In this document: positions 32,581 through 41,842 of the stretch, piece by piece
How positions within the stretch are numbered: the stretch's first letter is position 1
Layout: every line of letters starts with the position of its first letter
Source of the DNA: Shimia_B sp038525525
GTDB taxonomy: Bacteria; Pseudomonadota; Alphaproteobacteria; Rhodobacterales; Rhodobacteraceae
NCBI GenBank assembly: GCA_038525525.1
Contig: JBCBHO010000002.1
Coordinates: 248,001-312,000 of the forward strand
Reading direction: 5' to 3'
Length of the DNA stretch: 64,000 bases
Notes under the pieces: model-generated
What the model was told of the DNA's origin: nothing
The model's database searches: none
What the model saw: the letters and a program-made list of their open reading frames with translations, nothing else
Program-made: the position numbers and the translations under genes

Positions 32581-34977
32581 ATGCGCGCCCTGCCCATCGA
32601 TCCGCTCCTGCCGGAGCTCGCCACGACGCTCGCCCGCGAAGGGCGCGCGGTCCTGCAGGCTCCGCCCGGGGCGGGCAAGACGACGCGGGTCCCCCCCGCG
32701 CTTTTCGAGGTGGTGGCCGGCAAGATCCTCATGCTCGAGCCACGGCGCCTCGCCGCGCGAGGCGCGGCCACCCGCATCGCCGCCGAGCTCGGCGAGGCGC
32801 CCGGGGCCCGCGTGGGCTTCCGGATCCGCGGCGAGAGCGTGCCGGGCACGCGCATCGAGGTCGTCACCGAGGGCATCCTCACGCGCATGCTGCAATCGGA
32901 CCCCGAGCTTGCGGGCGTGGGCTGCATCATCTTCGACGAATTCCACGAGCGCTCGCTGCAGGCCGATCTCGGCCTCGCGCTCGCCTGGGAGGTGCGGCAG
33001 GCGCTCCGCCCGGACCTGAAGCTCCTGGTGATGTCGGCGACGCTCGATGCCGCGCCCGTGGCCGAGATGCTGGGGCAGGCCCCCGTGCTCACCGCCGAGG
33101 GCCGCAGCTTCCCCGTCACGATCCGATATCTGGACGCGCCGCGCCCGAAGGACATGCGCCTCGAGCCGCTGGTGGCGCGCGAGATCAAGGCCCTCCTCCC
33201 CGAGGTCACCGGCGCGCTCCTCTGTTTCCTGCCGGGCCAGGGCGAGATCGCGCGCGTGAAGGCGGCGCTCGAGGTCTCGGTCCCCGTTTTCGAGCTCTAC
33301 GGGGCGCTGCCCTTCAAGGCGCAGCAGGAGGCGCAGCGCCCCACGGGCGGCCCCCGGATCGTTCTCGTCACGTCCATCGCCGAGACCTCGCTCACGATCG
33401 AGGATGTGAGCCACGTGGTCGATGCGGGCCTCGCGCGTCGCGCGCGGCACGATCCGGGATCGGGCTTCTCGCGCCTCGTGACAGAGCGCGTCACCTGCGC
33501 CGAGGCCGAGCAGCGCGCCGGCCGCGCGGGCCGCGTGCGCGCAGGCACCTGTCTCCGGCTCTGGACGAAGGGCGAGGAGGGCGCGCTCGCGGCCTATCCA
33601 CCGGCCGAGATCGAGGCGGCGGATCTGGCCCCGATGGCCCTCGAGCTCGCCGCTTGGGGCGCGCCGGAGACGGAGCTCGCCTTCCTGACCCCGCCCCCGG
33701 CCCCGGCCATGGCCGAGGCCCGCACCTTGCTCGAGGATCTGGGCGCGCTCGAGGGCGGCGCGCTCACCACCCATGGCCGCGCCATGGCCGCCATGCCCAC
33801 CCATCCGCGCCTCGCCCACATGCTTCTCGAAGCCGGTGCAGAGGCCGCGCCGCTTGCGGCCCTCCTGGGCGCGCGCGACCCCGTGGAAAGCCGCGACAGC
33901 AGCCTCACACTCCGGCTCGAGGCCCTGCGCGACACCGGCCGCTTCCGCCGCGACCGCGCGCTGCGCCTCCGGGACGGCGCCCTCAGGGACATCAAGGCCG
34001 AGGCCAAGCGCCTCGCCCGCCTAGCGCCCGCGCGGCCCTACCCCGGCGATGCGGTGGCAGCCGCCCTCGCCTTCCCCGACCGCGTCGGCGGGCGCAGGCC
34101 CGGCGATGCGCCACGCTACCTCCTCTCCGGTGGCAAGGGCGCGGAGCTCGCCGCCGAGGACAGCCTCGCCGCGGCGCCCTGGCTCGTCGCGGTGGAGACC
34201 GACGGCGCGCCCCGCGACGCCCGCATCAGGCTGGCCCTGCCCCTCACCGAGGGAGAGATCCGCGAGACCTTCGCGGCGCGCATCCGGGAAGAGACGCTCT
34301 GCACCTGGTCAAAGCGCGAAGGGCGCGTCCGCGCCCGGCGGCAGGAGCGCCTTGGCGCCCTCGCCCTCTCCGATATCCCCTGGAGCGACGCGCCGCAGGA
34401 GGCGAGCGCCGCGGCCATGTGCGACGGGATCCGCCAGCTCGGCCTCGCGCTGCGGGGCAAGGCCGCTCTCTTCCAGGCCCGCGCGCGCGCCGCAGGCGAT
34501 GCGCGATTCGAGGACGCGGCCCTGCTCGAGACGCTCGAAAGCTGGCTCGCGCCCCATCTCGCCGGCATCACCACGGCCGAGGCCTGGCGAGCCTTCGACC
34601 CGCTTCCCGCCCTCGCGGGGATGCTGAGCTACGAGGAGAGCCGTGCCCTCGATCGCGCCGCCCCCCCGGCCTACGAGACCCCGCTCGGCCGCCGGATCCC
34701 CATCGAGTACGGCGGCGCGGCGCCCGCGATTTCGCTGCGACTGCAGGAGCTCTTCGGCGAAACGCGCCACCCCATGGTCGGGGAGACGCCGCTCCTCATC
34801 ACGCTCCTGTCGCCCGCAGGCCGCCCCGTCCAGACGACCCAGGACCTGCCCGGCTTCTGGGCGGGCTCCTATGCGGATGTCCGCAAGGACATGCGCGCCC
34901 GCTACCCCCGCCATCCCTGGCCCGAGGACCCGACGGAGGCCGCGCCCACGCTCCGCGCCAAGCGCCGCGGAGGCTAG
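32581..34977 (+). CDS. hrpB: ATP-dependent RNA helicase HrpB
   Basis: A 798-residue DEAH-family helicase. Motif I is QAPPGAGKTTRVPP (about 27-40), motif II is the HrpB-type IIFDEFHERS, motif III is MSATLD, and motif VI is AEQRAGRAGRVRAG. The C-terminal HrpB domain follows, ending in WPEDPTEAAPT. Length is close to the usual 810-840. The precise substrate of HrpB is unknown. A strong hairpin lies about 100 bases after the stop. Confidence 0.95.
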   Translation: MRALPIDPLLPELATTLAREGRAVLQAPPGAGKTTRVPPALFEVVAGKILMLEPRRLAARGAATRIAAELGEAPGARVGFRIRGESVPGTRIEVVTEGILTRMLQSDPELAGVGCIIFDEFHERSLQADLGLALAWEVRQALRPDLKLLVMSATLDAAPVAEMLGQAPVLTAEGRSFPVTIRYLDAPRPKDMRLEPLVAREIKALLPEVTGALLCFLPGQGEIARVKAALEVSVPVFELYGALPFKAQQEAQRPTGGPRIVLVTSIAETSLTIEDVSHVVDAGLARRARHDPGSGFSRLVTERVTCAEAEQRAGRAGRVRAGTCLRLWTKGEEGALAAYPPAEIEAADLAPMALELAAWGAPETELAFLTPPPAPAMAEARTLLEDLGALEGGALTTHGRAMAAMPTHPRLAHMLLEAGAEAAPLAALLGARDPVESRDSSLTLRLEALRDTGRFRRDRALRLRDGALRDIKAEAKRLARLAPARPYPGDAVAAALAFPDRVGGRRPGDAPRYLLSGGKGAELAAEDSLAAAPWLVAVETDGAPRDARIRLALPLTEGEIRETFAARIREETLCTWSKREGRVRARRQERLGALALSDIPWSDAPQEASAAAMCDGIRQLGLALRGKAALFQARARAAGDARFEDAALLETLESWLAPHLAGITTAEAWRAFDPLPALAGMLSYEESRALDRAAPPAYETPLGRRIPIEYGGAAPAISLRLQELFGETRHPMVGETPLLITLLSPAGRPVQTTQDLPGFWAGSYADVRKDMRARYPRHPWPEDPTEAAPTLRAKRRGG

Positions 34978-35076
34978 GGAAAGGCACGCGTTCTGGTGGT
35001 AACCTTCCATTAACCAACTCGCGCCATAGTGGTGGCGCAGTACAGCTGAGGAGCGATGGCTGCGCACGAAGAAGCC

Positions 35077-35112
35077 GCCCTCGGCCAAGGCCCACGCGCC
35101 GTGGCCGAGGGC
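35077..35112. terminator. Hairpin between hrpB and gnd
   Basis: Perfect 11-base arms GCCCTCGGCCA and TGGCCGAGGGC separated by 14 bases, in the convergent gap between hrpB and gnd. There is no T-tract on either side, so a Rho-assisted or mRNA-end role is more likely than a classical terminator. Confidence 0.5.
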
Positions 35113-35144
35113 GCAACTGTCCGCAATCAATGTCAGGATCTTCG

Positions 35145-35175
35145 CTTCTTTGTGCCCCGTACCTTCGCCGGAGGC
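35145..35175 (-). repeat. REP-like palindromic repeat, copy 2
   Basis: Inverted relative to copy 1: CTTCTTTGTGCCCCGTACC followed by TTCGCCGGAGGC. One base in the palindromic head differs (T for C), weakening the hairpin. It lies in the convergent gap between hrpB and gnd. Confidence 0.8.
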
Positions 35176-35268
35176 CGGTCCCGCCGCCTGCCGCGCGCGC
35201 GGTCCCTCGATCAGGGCGCATCGCGCGGGCTGGCCCGGACGCTCCCCGAGCTCAGACGCCCGCGGGAC

Positions 35269-36675
35269 TCAATCGTGCCACGGCCCGTGGAAGCTGCCGT
35301 CCTTGTCGAGCCGCTCAAAGGAATGCGCCCCGAAATAGTCCCGCAGCCCCTGCAGCAGGTCCGCCGTCCCGCGCGCCTGCCGGATCTCGTCGAACCAGCT
35401 CACCGCCGAGGCCAGCGCCTGCACGGGCAGCCCCATGAGCGTCGCCTGCGCCACCACCCGTCGGAGGCAGGCGATGTGGTTTTTGAGAAGCGGCGCGAAA
35501 TGGTCCGACAGGATCAACCGCCCGTCCGGCAGATCCCCGCGGAAGGCCGTGGCGATGTCGTCGAGGAGCGCGGATCGGATGATGCAGCCCGCCCGCCAGA
35601 TTTCCGCGATGCGGGCATAGTCGAGATCCCATCCGAATTCGTCCGAGGCCGCTTTCAGGATGCGGAAGCCCTGCGCATAGGCCAGCACGCGGCCCACGAG
35701 GAGCGCGCTTTCAAGCTCGGCCTCGTCAAAGGTGCCGTGGGCCTCGCCCGCATGGGGCGCGAGGATCGGCGCCGCCACCTTCCGGGTCTCGCGCTCCGAG
35801 CTCAGCACGCGCGCGCCCACCGCCGCCTCGATTATGGAGGCCGATTGCCCCATGCGGATCGCCTCGATGACCGTCCAGCGGCCGGTGCCCTTCTGCCCGG
35901 CCTGGTCGACGATGATGTCGACGACGGGATTGCCCGTTTCGCGGTCCACCGCGTCGAGCACATGGCCCGCGATCTCCACGAGGTAGCTCTGCAGCGCCCC
36001 TTCGTTCCAGCGGTGAAAGAGCGGGGCGATTTCGCCCGGGCTGCGCTCCTCCCCGTCGCGCAGGAGGCCGTAGACCTCCGCGATGAGCTGCATGTCCGCG
36101 TATTCGATGCCGTTATGAACGGTTTTCACGAAATGCCCCGCCCCGTCGGGGCCGAGATGGGCCACGCAAGGGTCGCCCTCGTATTTCGCGGCGATGGCCT
36201 CGTAGATGGGCTGCACCGGCTCCCAGGCCGACGGCGTGCCGCCCACCATCATGGAGGGGCCGTTGCGCGCGCCGTCCTCGCCACCGGAGACGCCGATGCC
36301 AAGATATCGGAAGCCCTTTTGCTCCACCCGCTTGGTGCGCTCCATGGTGTCGCGAAAATCGCTGTTGCCGCCGTCGATGAGCGTGTCGCCCTCGGCAAGG
36401 TGCGGCAGGAGCGCGTCGATCGTCTCCTCCACGGGGGTGCCCGCGGGCACCATCATCATGATCGCGCGGGGCGTGGGCATCGCCGCCACCAGCGCCTCGA
36501 GGCTCTCGCATTTCGTGAGCTTCGGGGCGAGGTCGCCCGCGCGGTCGATCAGCGCGTCGATGGTGGAGGCGTCGAGGTTGAAGAGTGCTACGTCATGGCC
36601 CTTCTCGGCCATGTTGAGCGCGAGCGCCGATCCCATCGTGCCCACCCCGATCAGTCCCATGCTTGCCGTTGCCAT
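35269..36675 (-). CDS. gnd: 6-phosphogluconate dehydrogenase (decarboxylating)
   Basis: A 468-residue enzyme making ribulose 5-phosphate, CO2 and NADPH in the oxidative pentose phosphate pathway. NADP fold: MGLIGVGTMGSALALNMAEK. Substrate and catalytic region: DGGNSDFRDT, GIGVSGGEDGARNGPSMM with the GVSGGExGA signature, and the lysine in GAGHFVKTVHNGIEYADMQL. Full length. It stands alone, downstream of argF but separated from it by two AT-rich hairpins. Confidence 0.96.
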   Translation of the reverse strand: MATASMGLIGVGTMGSALALNMAEKGHDVALFNLDASTIDALIDRAGDLAPKLTKCESLEALVAAMPTPRAIMMMVPAGTPVEETIDALLPHLAEGDTLIDGGNSDFRDTMERTKRVEQKGFRYLGIGVSGGEDGARNGPSMMVGGTPSAWEPVQPIYEAIAAKYEGDPCVAHLGPDGAGHFVKTVHNGIEYADMQLIAEVYGLLRDGEERSPGEIAPLFHRWNEGALQSYLVEIAGHVLDAVDRETGNPVVDIIVDQAGQKGTGRWTVIEAIRMGQSASIIEAAVGARVLSSERETRKVAAPILAPHAGEAHGTFDEAELESALLVGRVLAYAQGFRILKAASDEFGWDLDYARIAEIWRAGCIIRSALLDDIATAFRGDLPDGRLILSDHFAPLLKNHIACLRRVVAQATLMGLPVQALASAVSWFDEIRQARGTADLLQGLRDYFGAHSFERLDKDGSFHGPWHD

Positions 36676-36781
36676 CGCGCGCCTCCGCCTTGCGTGTCAC
36701 GAGAGGTAAACCATGGCGCGCGCGCAAGTTCCATCGGCAAGCACACCGCCGGCATCCCTGACCGTTCCCCGCCCCGGGCGC

Positions 36782-36804
36782 CAAAATTCTTCACAAGAAT
36801 TTTG
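36782..36804 (-). terminator. AT-rich hairpin, distal, after argF
   Basis: CAAAATTCTT, CAC, AAGAATTTTG: perfect 10-base arms with a three-base loop. The arm itself ends in a T-run on the minus strand. It is the second of two tandem hairpins between argF and gnd and probably ends argF transcripts. Confidence 0.6.
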
Positions 36805-36834
36805 CCCCGCGCAGCGGCCACCGCCGCGCTTCCG

Positions 36835-36855
36835 AAAATTCTTCGTAAGAATTTT
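36835..36855 (-). terminator. AT-rich hairpin, proximal, after argF
   Basis: AAAATTCTT, CGT, AAGAATTTT: perfect 9-base arms, 19 bases after the argF stop. Nearly the same sequence as the hairpin 30 bases further on, so the pair looks like a duplicated terminator unit. Confidence 0.6.
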
Positions 36856-36874
36856 GCGGGCCGAGAAGCGGTGC

Positions 36875-37801
36875 TCAGACCCCGAGGCACCAGCGCATGA
36901 TCGCCTTTTGGGCGTGAAGCCGGTTCTCGGCCTCGTCGAAAATCACCGAATGAGGCCCGTCCATGACCGCGCTCGTGGCCTCCTCCTCGCGGTGGGCAGG
37001 CAGGCAGTGCATGAAGAGCGCGTCGTCCTTGGCTTTGCCCATCAGCCGCTCGTTCACCTGGTAGGGGCGGAGCTGGTTGTGCCGCCGCTCCTTCGTGGTC
37101 TGGCTGTCATGCATGGAGACCCAGGTGTCAGCCACCACGAGATCGGCCCCCGACACGGCGGCCTCCGGGTCGCGGATGAGCTCGACGCGCGCCCCGGCCT
37201 TGCGCGCGCCTTCGACGAAGACCGCCTCGGGGTCGAGGGTCTCGGGGCCGGAGACCACCATGTCGAAGCCGAATTGCCCGGCAGCATGGAGGAAGGACGC
37301 GCAGACATTGTTGCCGTCGCCCATCCAGGCCACGCGGCGCCCCGCGATGGGGCCGCGATGCTCTTCGTAGGTCATCACGTCGGCCATGATCTGGCAGGGA
37401 TGTGTGCGGTTGGTGAGCCCGTTGATGACGGGCACGGTGGCGTGTTCGGCCATCTCGAGGAGGGTCGTCTCCTCGAAGGTGCGGATCATGATGAGGTCCA
37501 CGTAGCGGGAGAGCACGCGGGCGGTGTCTGCGATCGTCTCGCCATGGCCGAGCTGCATGTCCCCGCCCGAAAGGACCATCGTCTCCCCGCCCATCTGGCG
37601 CACGCCCACGTCGAAGCTGACCCGCGTGCGCGTCGAGGGCTTCTCGAAGATGAGCGCGACCATGTGGCCCGCGAGCGGGGTCTCGGCGTCGGGCCTCCCC
37701 TTGGGCTGGCCCGCGCGTGCGTCCTTCATGGCGCGGGCCGCATCGATCATGTCGCGGAGGTCAGCCGGGTCGGTTTTGTGGATGTCGAGGAAGTGTTTCA
37801 T
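36875..37801 (-). CDS. argF: Ornithine carbamoyltransferase
   Basis: A 308-residue enzyme joining ornithine and carbamoyl phosphate to citrulline. Carbamoyl-phosphate motif EKPSTRTRVSF (about residues 53-63), ornithine-site region and the C-terminal catalytic FMHCLPAHREEE are present. It follows argD by 114 bases in the same direction, giving an arginine biosynthesis pair; carB elsewhere in the window supplies the carbamoyl phosphate. Confidence 0.97.
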   Translation of the reverse strand: MKHFLDIHKTDPADLRDMIDAARAMKDARAGQPKGRPDAETPLAGHMVALIFEKPSTRTRVSFDVGVRQMGGETMVLSGGDMQLGHGETIADTARVLSRYVDLIMIRTFEETTLLEMAEHATVPVINGLTNRTHPCQIMADVMTYEEHRGPIAGRRVAWMGDGNNVCASFLHAAGQFGFDMVVSGPETLDPEAVFVEGARKAGARVELIRDPEAAVSGADLVVADTWVSMHDSQTTKERRHNQLRPYQVNERLMGKAKDDALFMHCLPAHREEEATSAVMDGPHSVIFDEAENRLHAQKAIMRWCLGV

Positions 37802-37915
37802 CGGTTGGCTCGTTTTGAGAGGTCGGGACCGGGAGTTTGACCCCCGTCGCCAGTGTCGCTCGGACCCATGGCGTGTCGATGGCGGCCCCCGGAAGGTATG
37901 TCGGGAAAGATGAAG

Positions 37916-39088
37916 TCAGGGCGTGAGCGAGGCCGCGGCACGGTCGAGGCGGCGCAGCGCCTCGTCGATGTCGGCGTCGGGGATGTTGAGCGCGGGCAGA
38001 AGGCGCACGGTGTTGTCGGCCGCGCCCACGGTGAGGAGTTCCTCGGCCATGGCCGCGGCGACGACTTCCGTGTTGGGCGCGCGGCAGACGAGCCCGAGCA
38101 TCAGCCCCTGGCCCCGCACGTTGTCGAAGACCTCCGGGTGGGAGGCCACGAGCGCCTCGAGCCCCTGCCGGAGGCGACCGGCCTTGCGATTGACGTCGGC
38201 GAGGAAGCCGGGATCGGCCACGATCTCCATCACCCGCGCGCCCACCGCGCAGCCCAGCGGGTTGCCGCCATAGGTGGAGCCATGCGTTCCCGCCGTCATA
38301 CCGGAGGCCGCGCCTTCGGTGGCCAGCACCGCGCCCAACGGGAAACCGCCGCCGATGCCCTTGGCCACCATCATGATGTCAGGCGCGATGCCCGCCCATT
38401 CATGGGCGAAGAGCTTGCCCGTCCGGCCCACGCCGCATTGCACCTCGTCGAGGATGAGGAGGATGCCGCGTTCGTCGCAGAGGTCCCGCAGCCCCTTGAG
38501 GCAGGCATCGGGCAGCGGACGGATACCGCCCTCCCCCTGTACGGGCTCCACCATGATCGCAGCCGTCCGCTCCGTGATGGCGGGCGCGATGGCGTCGTGA
38601 TCGCCGAACGCGAGATGGACGAAGCCCGGCAGGAGCGGGCCGAAGCCGCGCGTCATCTTCTCCGAGCCCGCCGCGGCGATAGCTGCAGAAGAGCGTCCGT
38701 GAAAGCTCCCCTCGAAGCAGATGATGTCGACCTTCTCCGGGTGGCCCTTCTCGAAATGGTACTTCCGCGCCATCTTCACGGCGAGCTCGCAGCTCTCCGT
38801 GCCCGAATTCGTGAAAAAGCAGGTATCGGCGAAGGTGTGCTCCACGAGGAGATCGGCGAGGCGCTGCTGCTGCGGGATGCCGTAGAGGTTGGACGTGTGC
38901 CAGAGCTGGCCCGCTTGCTCGGTGAGCGCCTCGACAAGCTCCGGCGCAGCATGGCCCAGCGCGTTGACCGCGATGCCCGCGCCTAGATCGAGGAAGCGTC
39001 GCCCGTCCGCCTCGATGAGCCAGCTGCCCTCGCCCTTCACGAAGTTCAGCTTTGCGCGGTTATATGTCGGCAGGATCGAGGGGATCAT
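37916..39088 (-). CDS. argD: Acetylornithine / succinyldiaminopimelate aminotransferase
   Basis: A 390-residue class III PLP aminotransferase. Substrate region FFTNSGTESCELAVKMARKY, PLP-aspartate motif LLILDEVQCGVGRTGKLFA, and the PLP-lysine MMVAKGIGGGFPLGAVLAT. It catalyses the acetylornithine step of arginine synthesis and, in many bacteria, the matching step of lysine synthesis. First gene of argD-argF. Confidence 0.96.
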   Translation of the reverse strand: MIPSILPTYNRAKLNFVKGEGSWLIEADGRRFLDLGAGIAVNALGHAAPELVEALTEQAGQLWHTSNLYGIPQQQRLADLLVEHTFADTCFFTNSGTESCELAVKMARKYHFEKGHPEKVDIICFEGSFHGRSSAAIAAAGSEKMTRGFGPLLPGFVHLAFGDHDAIAPAITERTAAIMVEPVQGEGGIRPLPDACLKGLRDLCDERGILLILDEVQCGVGRTGKLFAHEWAGIAPDIMMVAKGIGGGFPLGAVLATEGAASGMTAGTHGSTYGGNPLGCAVGARVMEIVADPGFLADVNRKAGRLRQGLEALVASHPEVFDNVRGQGLMLGLVCRAPNTEVVAAAMAEELLTVGAADNTVRLLPALNIPDADIDEALRRLDRAAASLTP

Positions 39089-39352
39089 GGAACGGCCTCT
39101 TCGATGAAAGCCCTTGCGTGCAGAGGCACGGGCGCGGTGTCAATGATTTTGGGATGTGTGGGCGGCTTTGAGATGGCACGCGGGCGCCCCCCGCGAAACG
39201 GGATCAGCGACGTCGGAGAGAGGTACGGATCAATGCCATGCCGCGGAGGTAGCGGGCGGGTGACGCTGTGTAAAGCGATTTGAGGCCGGCCTGCCCTTGC
39301 CGTGAAGGAGACATGCCGCGATGTCCGTAGGGTGCGCGCCGCGCACCGCCCG

Positions 39353-40186
39353 TCACGGCTTGAGGCGATAGCCCGTCCGAAAACCCCACCACGTGAGCAA
39401 GCAGAGCGCGAATGTCGAAGCACCGAGCACCGTGATCGCCAGCACGGGCGAGCTGTCGGAGACACCCAGCACGGACCAACGCATGCCGTCGATGGCGTAA
39501 AAGATCGGGTTCACGCGCGTGATCGCCTCGAGCCCGGGCGGCAGCGCCGTCACCGAGTAGAACGTGCCCGACAGGAAGGCGAGCGGGGTGACGACGAAAT
39601 TCGTGAGCGCGGCCATCTGGTCGAATTTCTGGGCCTGCATGGCTGCGAGAAGCCCCAGCGCGCCCATGAAGGCCGAGCCCAGCACGATGAAGCCCAGCAT
39701 TGCGATGGGATGCGCCACGCCGATGCCGAGCACAAGCCAGAGCGCGGCCATGAGCACCACCGCGATGAGAAGCCCGCGCCCGATCCCGCCTACGAGAAAG
39801 CCCACCGTGAGCTCCCCGCCGGAGAGCGGCGGCATGAGCGTGTCGACGATGTTGCCCATGACCTTGGCAGAGATGAGCGAGGACGAGGTATTGGCGAAGG
39901 CGTTCTGGATGACGCTCATCGCCATGAGCCCCGGCGCGAGAAAGACGAGGAAGGGCTGGCCCATCACCTCGCCCCGCGCATCGCCGAACGCGATGGAGAA
40001 AATGAGCAGGAAAAGACCCGCCGTCACGAGCGGCGCGAGGATCGTCTGCGTGGGGATCGCGAGGAAGCGGCGGCACTCCCGCTCGCAGAGCGTGTAGAGG
40101 CCCATCCAGTTGACCCGGCCAAAGCGCCGCGTGCCCATGTCCCCGCCGCGCCCGTGATCGCGCGATGCGTAATTCGTTTCAGTCAT
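39353..40186 (-). CDS. ABC-2 type transporter permease, orphan
   Basis: A 277-residue membrane protein with six predicted helices (for example APLVTAGLFLLIFSIAFGDA, GLMAMSVIQNAF, GLLIAVVLMAALWLVLGIGV). The ABC-2 signature region AFLSGTFYSVTALPPGLEAI near residue 215 fits the YadH/NodJ group of exporter permeases. The expected ATPase gene is not adjacent. The 264 bases after its stop, before argD, hold no gene I can support. Substrate unknown. Confidence 0.88.
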   Translation of the reverse strand: MTETNYASRDHGRGGDMGTRRFGRVNWMGLYTLCERECRRFLAIPTQTILAPLVTAGLFLLIFSIAFGDARGEVMGQPFLVFLAPGLMAMSVIQNAFANTSSSLISAKVMGNIVDTLMPPLSGGELTVGFLVGGIGRGLLIAVVLMAALWLVLGIGVAHPIAMLGFIVLGSAFMGALGLLAAMQAQKFDQMAALTNFVVTPLAFLSGTFYSVTALPPGLEAITRVNPIFYAIDGMRWSVLGVSDSSPVLAITVLGASTFALCLLTWWGFRTGYRLKP

Positions 40187-40333
40187 AGATTGACGCGCCC
40201 CGTTGTTCTTCGCCCGGCATAGGCATATACAGTGATGCTCGAACGGGCGAGATGGGCCGGGATCGGCCCGCCGTCAACCAGCGTCCCGCGTGCCCGAAGC
40301 GCGCGAGGCGCACAGCAAAGATCGAGGCAGAGC

Positions 40334-40900
40334 ATGTCCTGGACTGACGAACGCGTTGAAATCCTAAAAAAAATGTGGGGCGAAGGCCAATCCGCCTCCG
40401 TCATCGCCAAGGAGCTCGGCGGCGTGACGCGCAATGCTGTCATCGGCAAGGTGCACCGCCTCGGCCTCTCGAACCGCGCAGGCGCGACCTCGGCGGCGGC
40501 GAAACCCGCCCCTGAGAAGAAATCCGCCAAGGCCCCCGAGAAGGAGGCCGTGGCCGCGGAAGCGAAGCCTGAGCCCAAGACCGAAAGCGCAGCGCCCGAG
40601 CGCGCGCTCTCGCCTGCCGCGCGCAAGATCATTCCGGCAGGCCAGCCCCTGCCCCCGCAGCCGTCGGCCAACGAGATCAGCCCCGAGGCGCTCGCCAAGG
40701 TCAACGAGGTGGAAAAATCCTCGAAGAAGATCTCGCTCATGGAGCTCACCGAGCGGACCTGCAAATGGCCCGTGGGCGACCCGGCGACGGAGGATTTCTG
40801 GTTCTGCGGGCTGCCTGTCCAGCAGGGCAAGCCCTATTGCGAGGCCCATGTGGGCGTGGCGTTCCAGCCCATGTCCTCGCGCCGGGACCGCCGCCGCTAG
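40334..40900 (+). CDS. gcrA: GcrA cell-cycle regulator
   Basis: A 188-residue protein. The N-terminal helix-turn-helix is highly typical: MSWTDERVEILKKMWGEGQS, then GVTRNAVIGKVHRLGLSNRA. After a Lys/Glu/Ala/Pro linker, the C terminus has CKWPVGDPATEDFWFCG and YCEAHVGVAF, the conserved GcrA end with cysteine pairs. GcrA binds sigma-70 RNA polymerase at methylated GANTC promoters in alphaproteobacteria. A bidirectional terminator follows. Confidence 0.96.
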   Translation: MSWTDERVEILKKMWGEGQSASVIAKELGGVTRNAVIGKVHRLGLSNRAGATSAAAKPAPEKKSAKAPEKEAVAAEAKPEPKTESAAPERALSPAARKIIPAGQPLPPQPSANEISPEALAKVNEVEKSSKKISLMELTERTCKWPVGDPATEDFWFCGLPVQQGKPYCEAHVGVAFQPMSSRRDRRR

Positions 40901-40975
40901 GCACGGGCCGCGCAAGGGGGCCAGATGGTTTCCAAAGCACCCGCAGCGCAGCGCAACGGAACGGTCTATCCCAAG

Positions 40976-41013
40976 AAAAATGCCCGGCGCCGCACGGCCC
41001 CGGGCATCTTTTT
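40976..41013. terminator. Bidirectional intrinsic terminator
   Basis: Stem ATGCCCGG / CCGGGCAT (40980-41007) flanked by AAAAA on the left and CTTTTT on the right. It can end both gcrA (rightward) and the anti-sigma gene (leftward). Confidence 0.85.
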
Positions 41014-41038
41014 ATCCGATGTCGTGTGACGCTTGGGC

Positions 41039-41842
41039 TCAGATGCCGACCGTCTGGCCGAGCGCGAGCACATCGCCCGTGGGCGCGCCGGTGGTGGACC
41101 CGCCCGGCGGCTCGTCGGAGACCGCGAGGATGAGCCCCTCGACCTCCCGCAGCGCCTCGGGGAGCGCCACGGTGGTCAATGCGTCGGTGGGCAGCACGCC
41201 GAGCGAGACGGGTGCGGCCTCCCCGGCGATGGCCCAGAGCTCCAGCGCGCGCCCTGCGCGCGCCGCGCCCGCGGTCCGCGTGAGTTGCACCTGCCCCGTG
41301 GCAGGCGAGTAAGCGGCGAGGATGCGGAGGCTCTCATCCTCCGCGGCGATCTCGGCCACGAAGCTCACCGCTGGCGATGCCGGGGCAACCGGAGCCTCCG
41401 CCAGAACCGGCGCATCAGGCACTGCGCGCTCGGCGGGCCCGGTCATGACATTGACGACGACGAAGCCCGCCACGGCCACGGCGGCGCCCGCCGCGAAGCC
41501 CGCGCTGTTGCCCCCGCCGAAGAGGCCCTTCACGAACTTCCCGAACACGCCGGATGTTGCGCCCGCGGAGGAGCCCAAGGAGGCCCCTGCCCGCGCGCCC
41601 TGCGGCGCTTCGCCGAAGAGCCGGTCGAAGAGTTCCTTTTTCGCACGGCCCCGGGGCTTCTCGCTGCCGAAGGCCGTGTCGAGCCCTTCGAACTGCTCGA
41701 TCCAGTGCGCCACCAGCCGGTGGAGGCGCGGCGTCTTGGCGAGCGCGGCCTCGAAGGCCCGCTCCTCCCTCTCGGGCAGGAGGCGCAGCACGTATTCTGC
41801 TGAAAGAAGGTTCCAGTCGGGTTCGGCGGTCTGGGTGGTCAT
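41039..41842 (-). CDS. Anti-sigma factor, RskA-type
   Basis: A 267-residue membrane protein. The N-terminal 75 residues (LLSAEYVLRLLPEREERAFE, then RLHRLVAHWIEQFEGLD) match the anti-sigma domain of RskA-like proteins. One transmembrane segment lies at about 133-153 (GFAAGAAVAVAGFVVVNVMT). The periplasmic C terminus has the RskA pattern ELWAIAGEAAPVSLGVLPTD, ending LALGQTVGI. Its ATG overlaps the sigma-factor stop as ATGA, so the pair is made in a fixed ratio. The inducing signal is not evident. Confidence 0.9.
   Translation of the reverse strand: MTTQTAEPDWNLLSAEYVLRLLPEREERAFEAALAKTPRLHRLVAHWIEQFEGLDTAFGSEKPRGRAKKELFDRLFGEAPQGARAGASLGSSAGATSGVFGKFVKGLFGGGNSAGFAAGAAVAVAGFVVVNVMTGPAERAVPDAPVLAEAPVAPASPAVSFVAEIAAEDESLRILAAYSPATGQVQLTRTAGAARAGRALELWAIAGEAAPVSLGVLPTDALTTVALPEALREVEGLILAVSDEPPGGSTTGAPTGDVLALGQTVGI

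Noticed and set aside
35056..35268. Open frame starting at 35056 with an apparently good GAGGAG ribosome-binding site between hrpB and gnd
   Set aside because: The frame runs through a strong hairpin, a REP-like repeat and then antisense to gnd for its whole length; the translation has no protein-like features.
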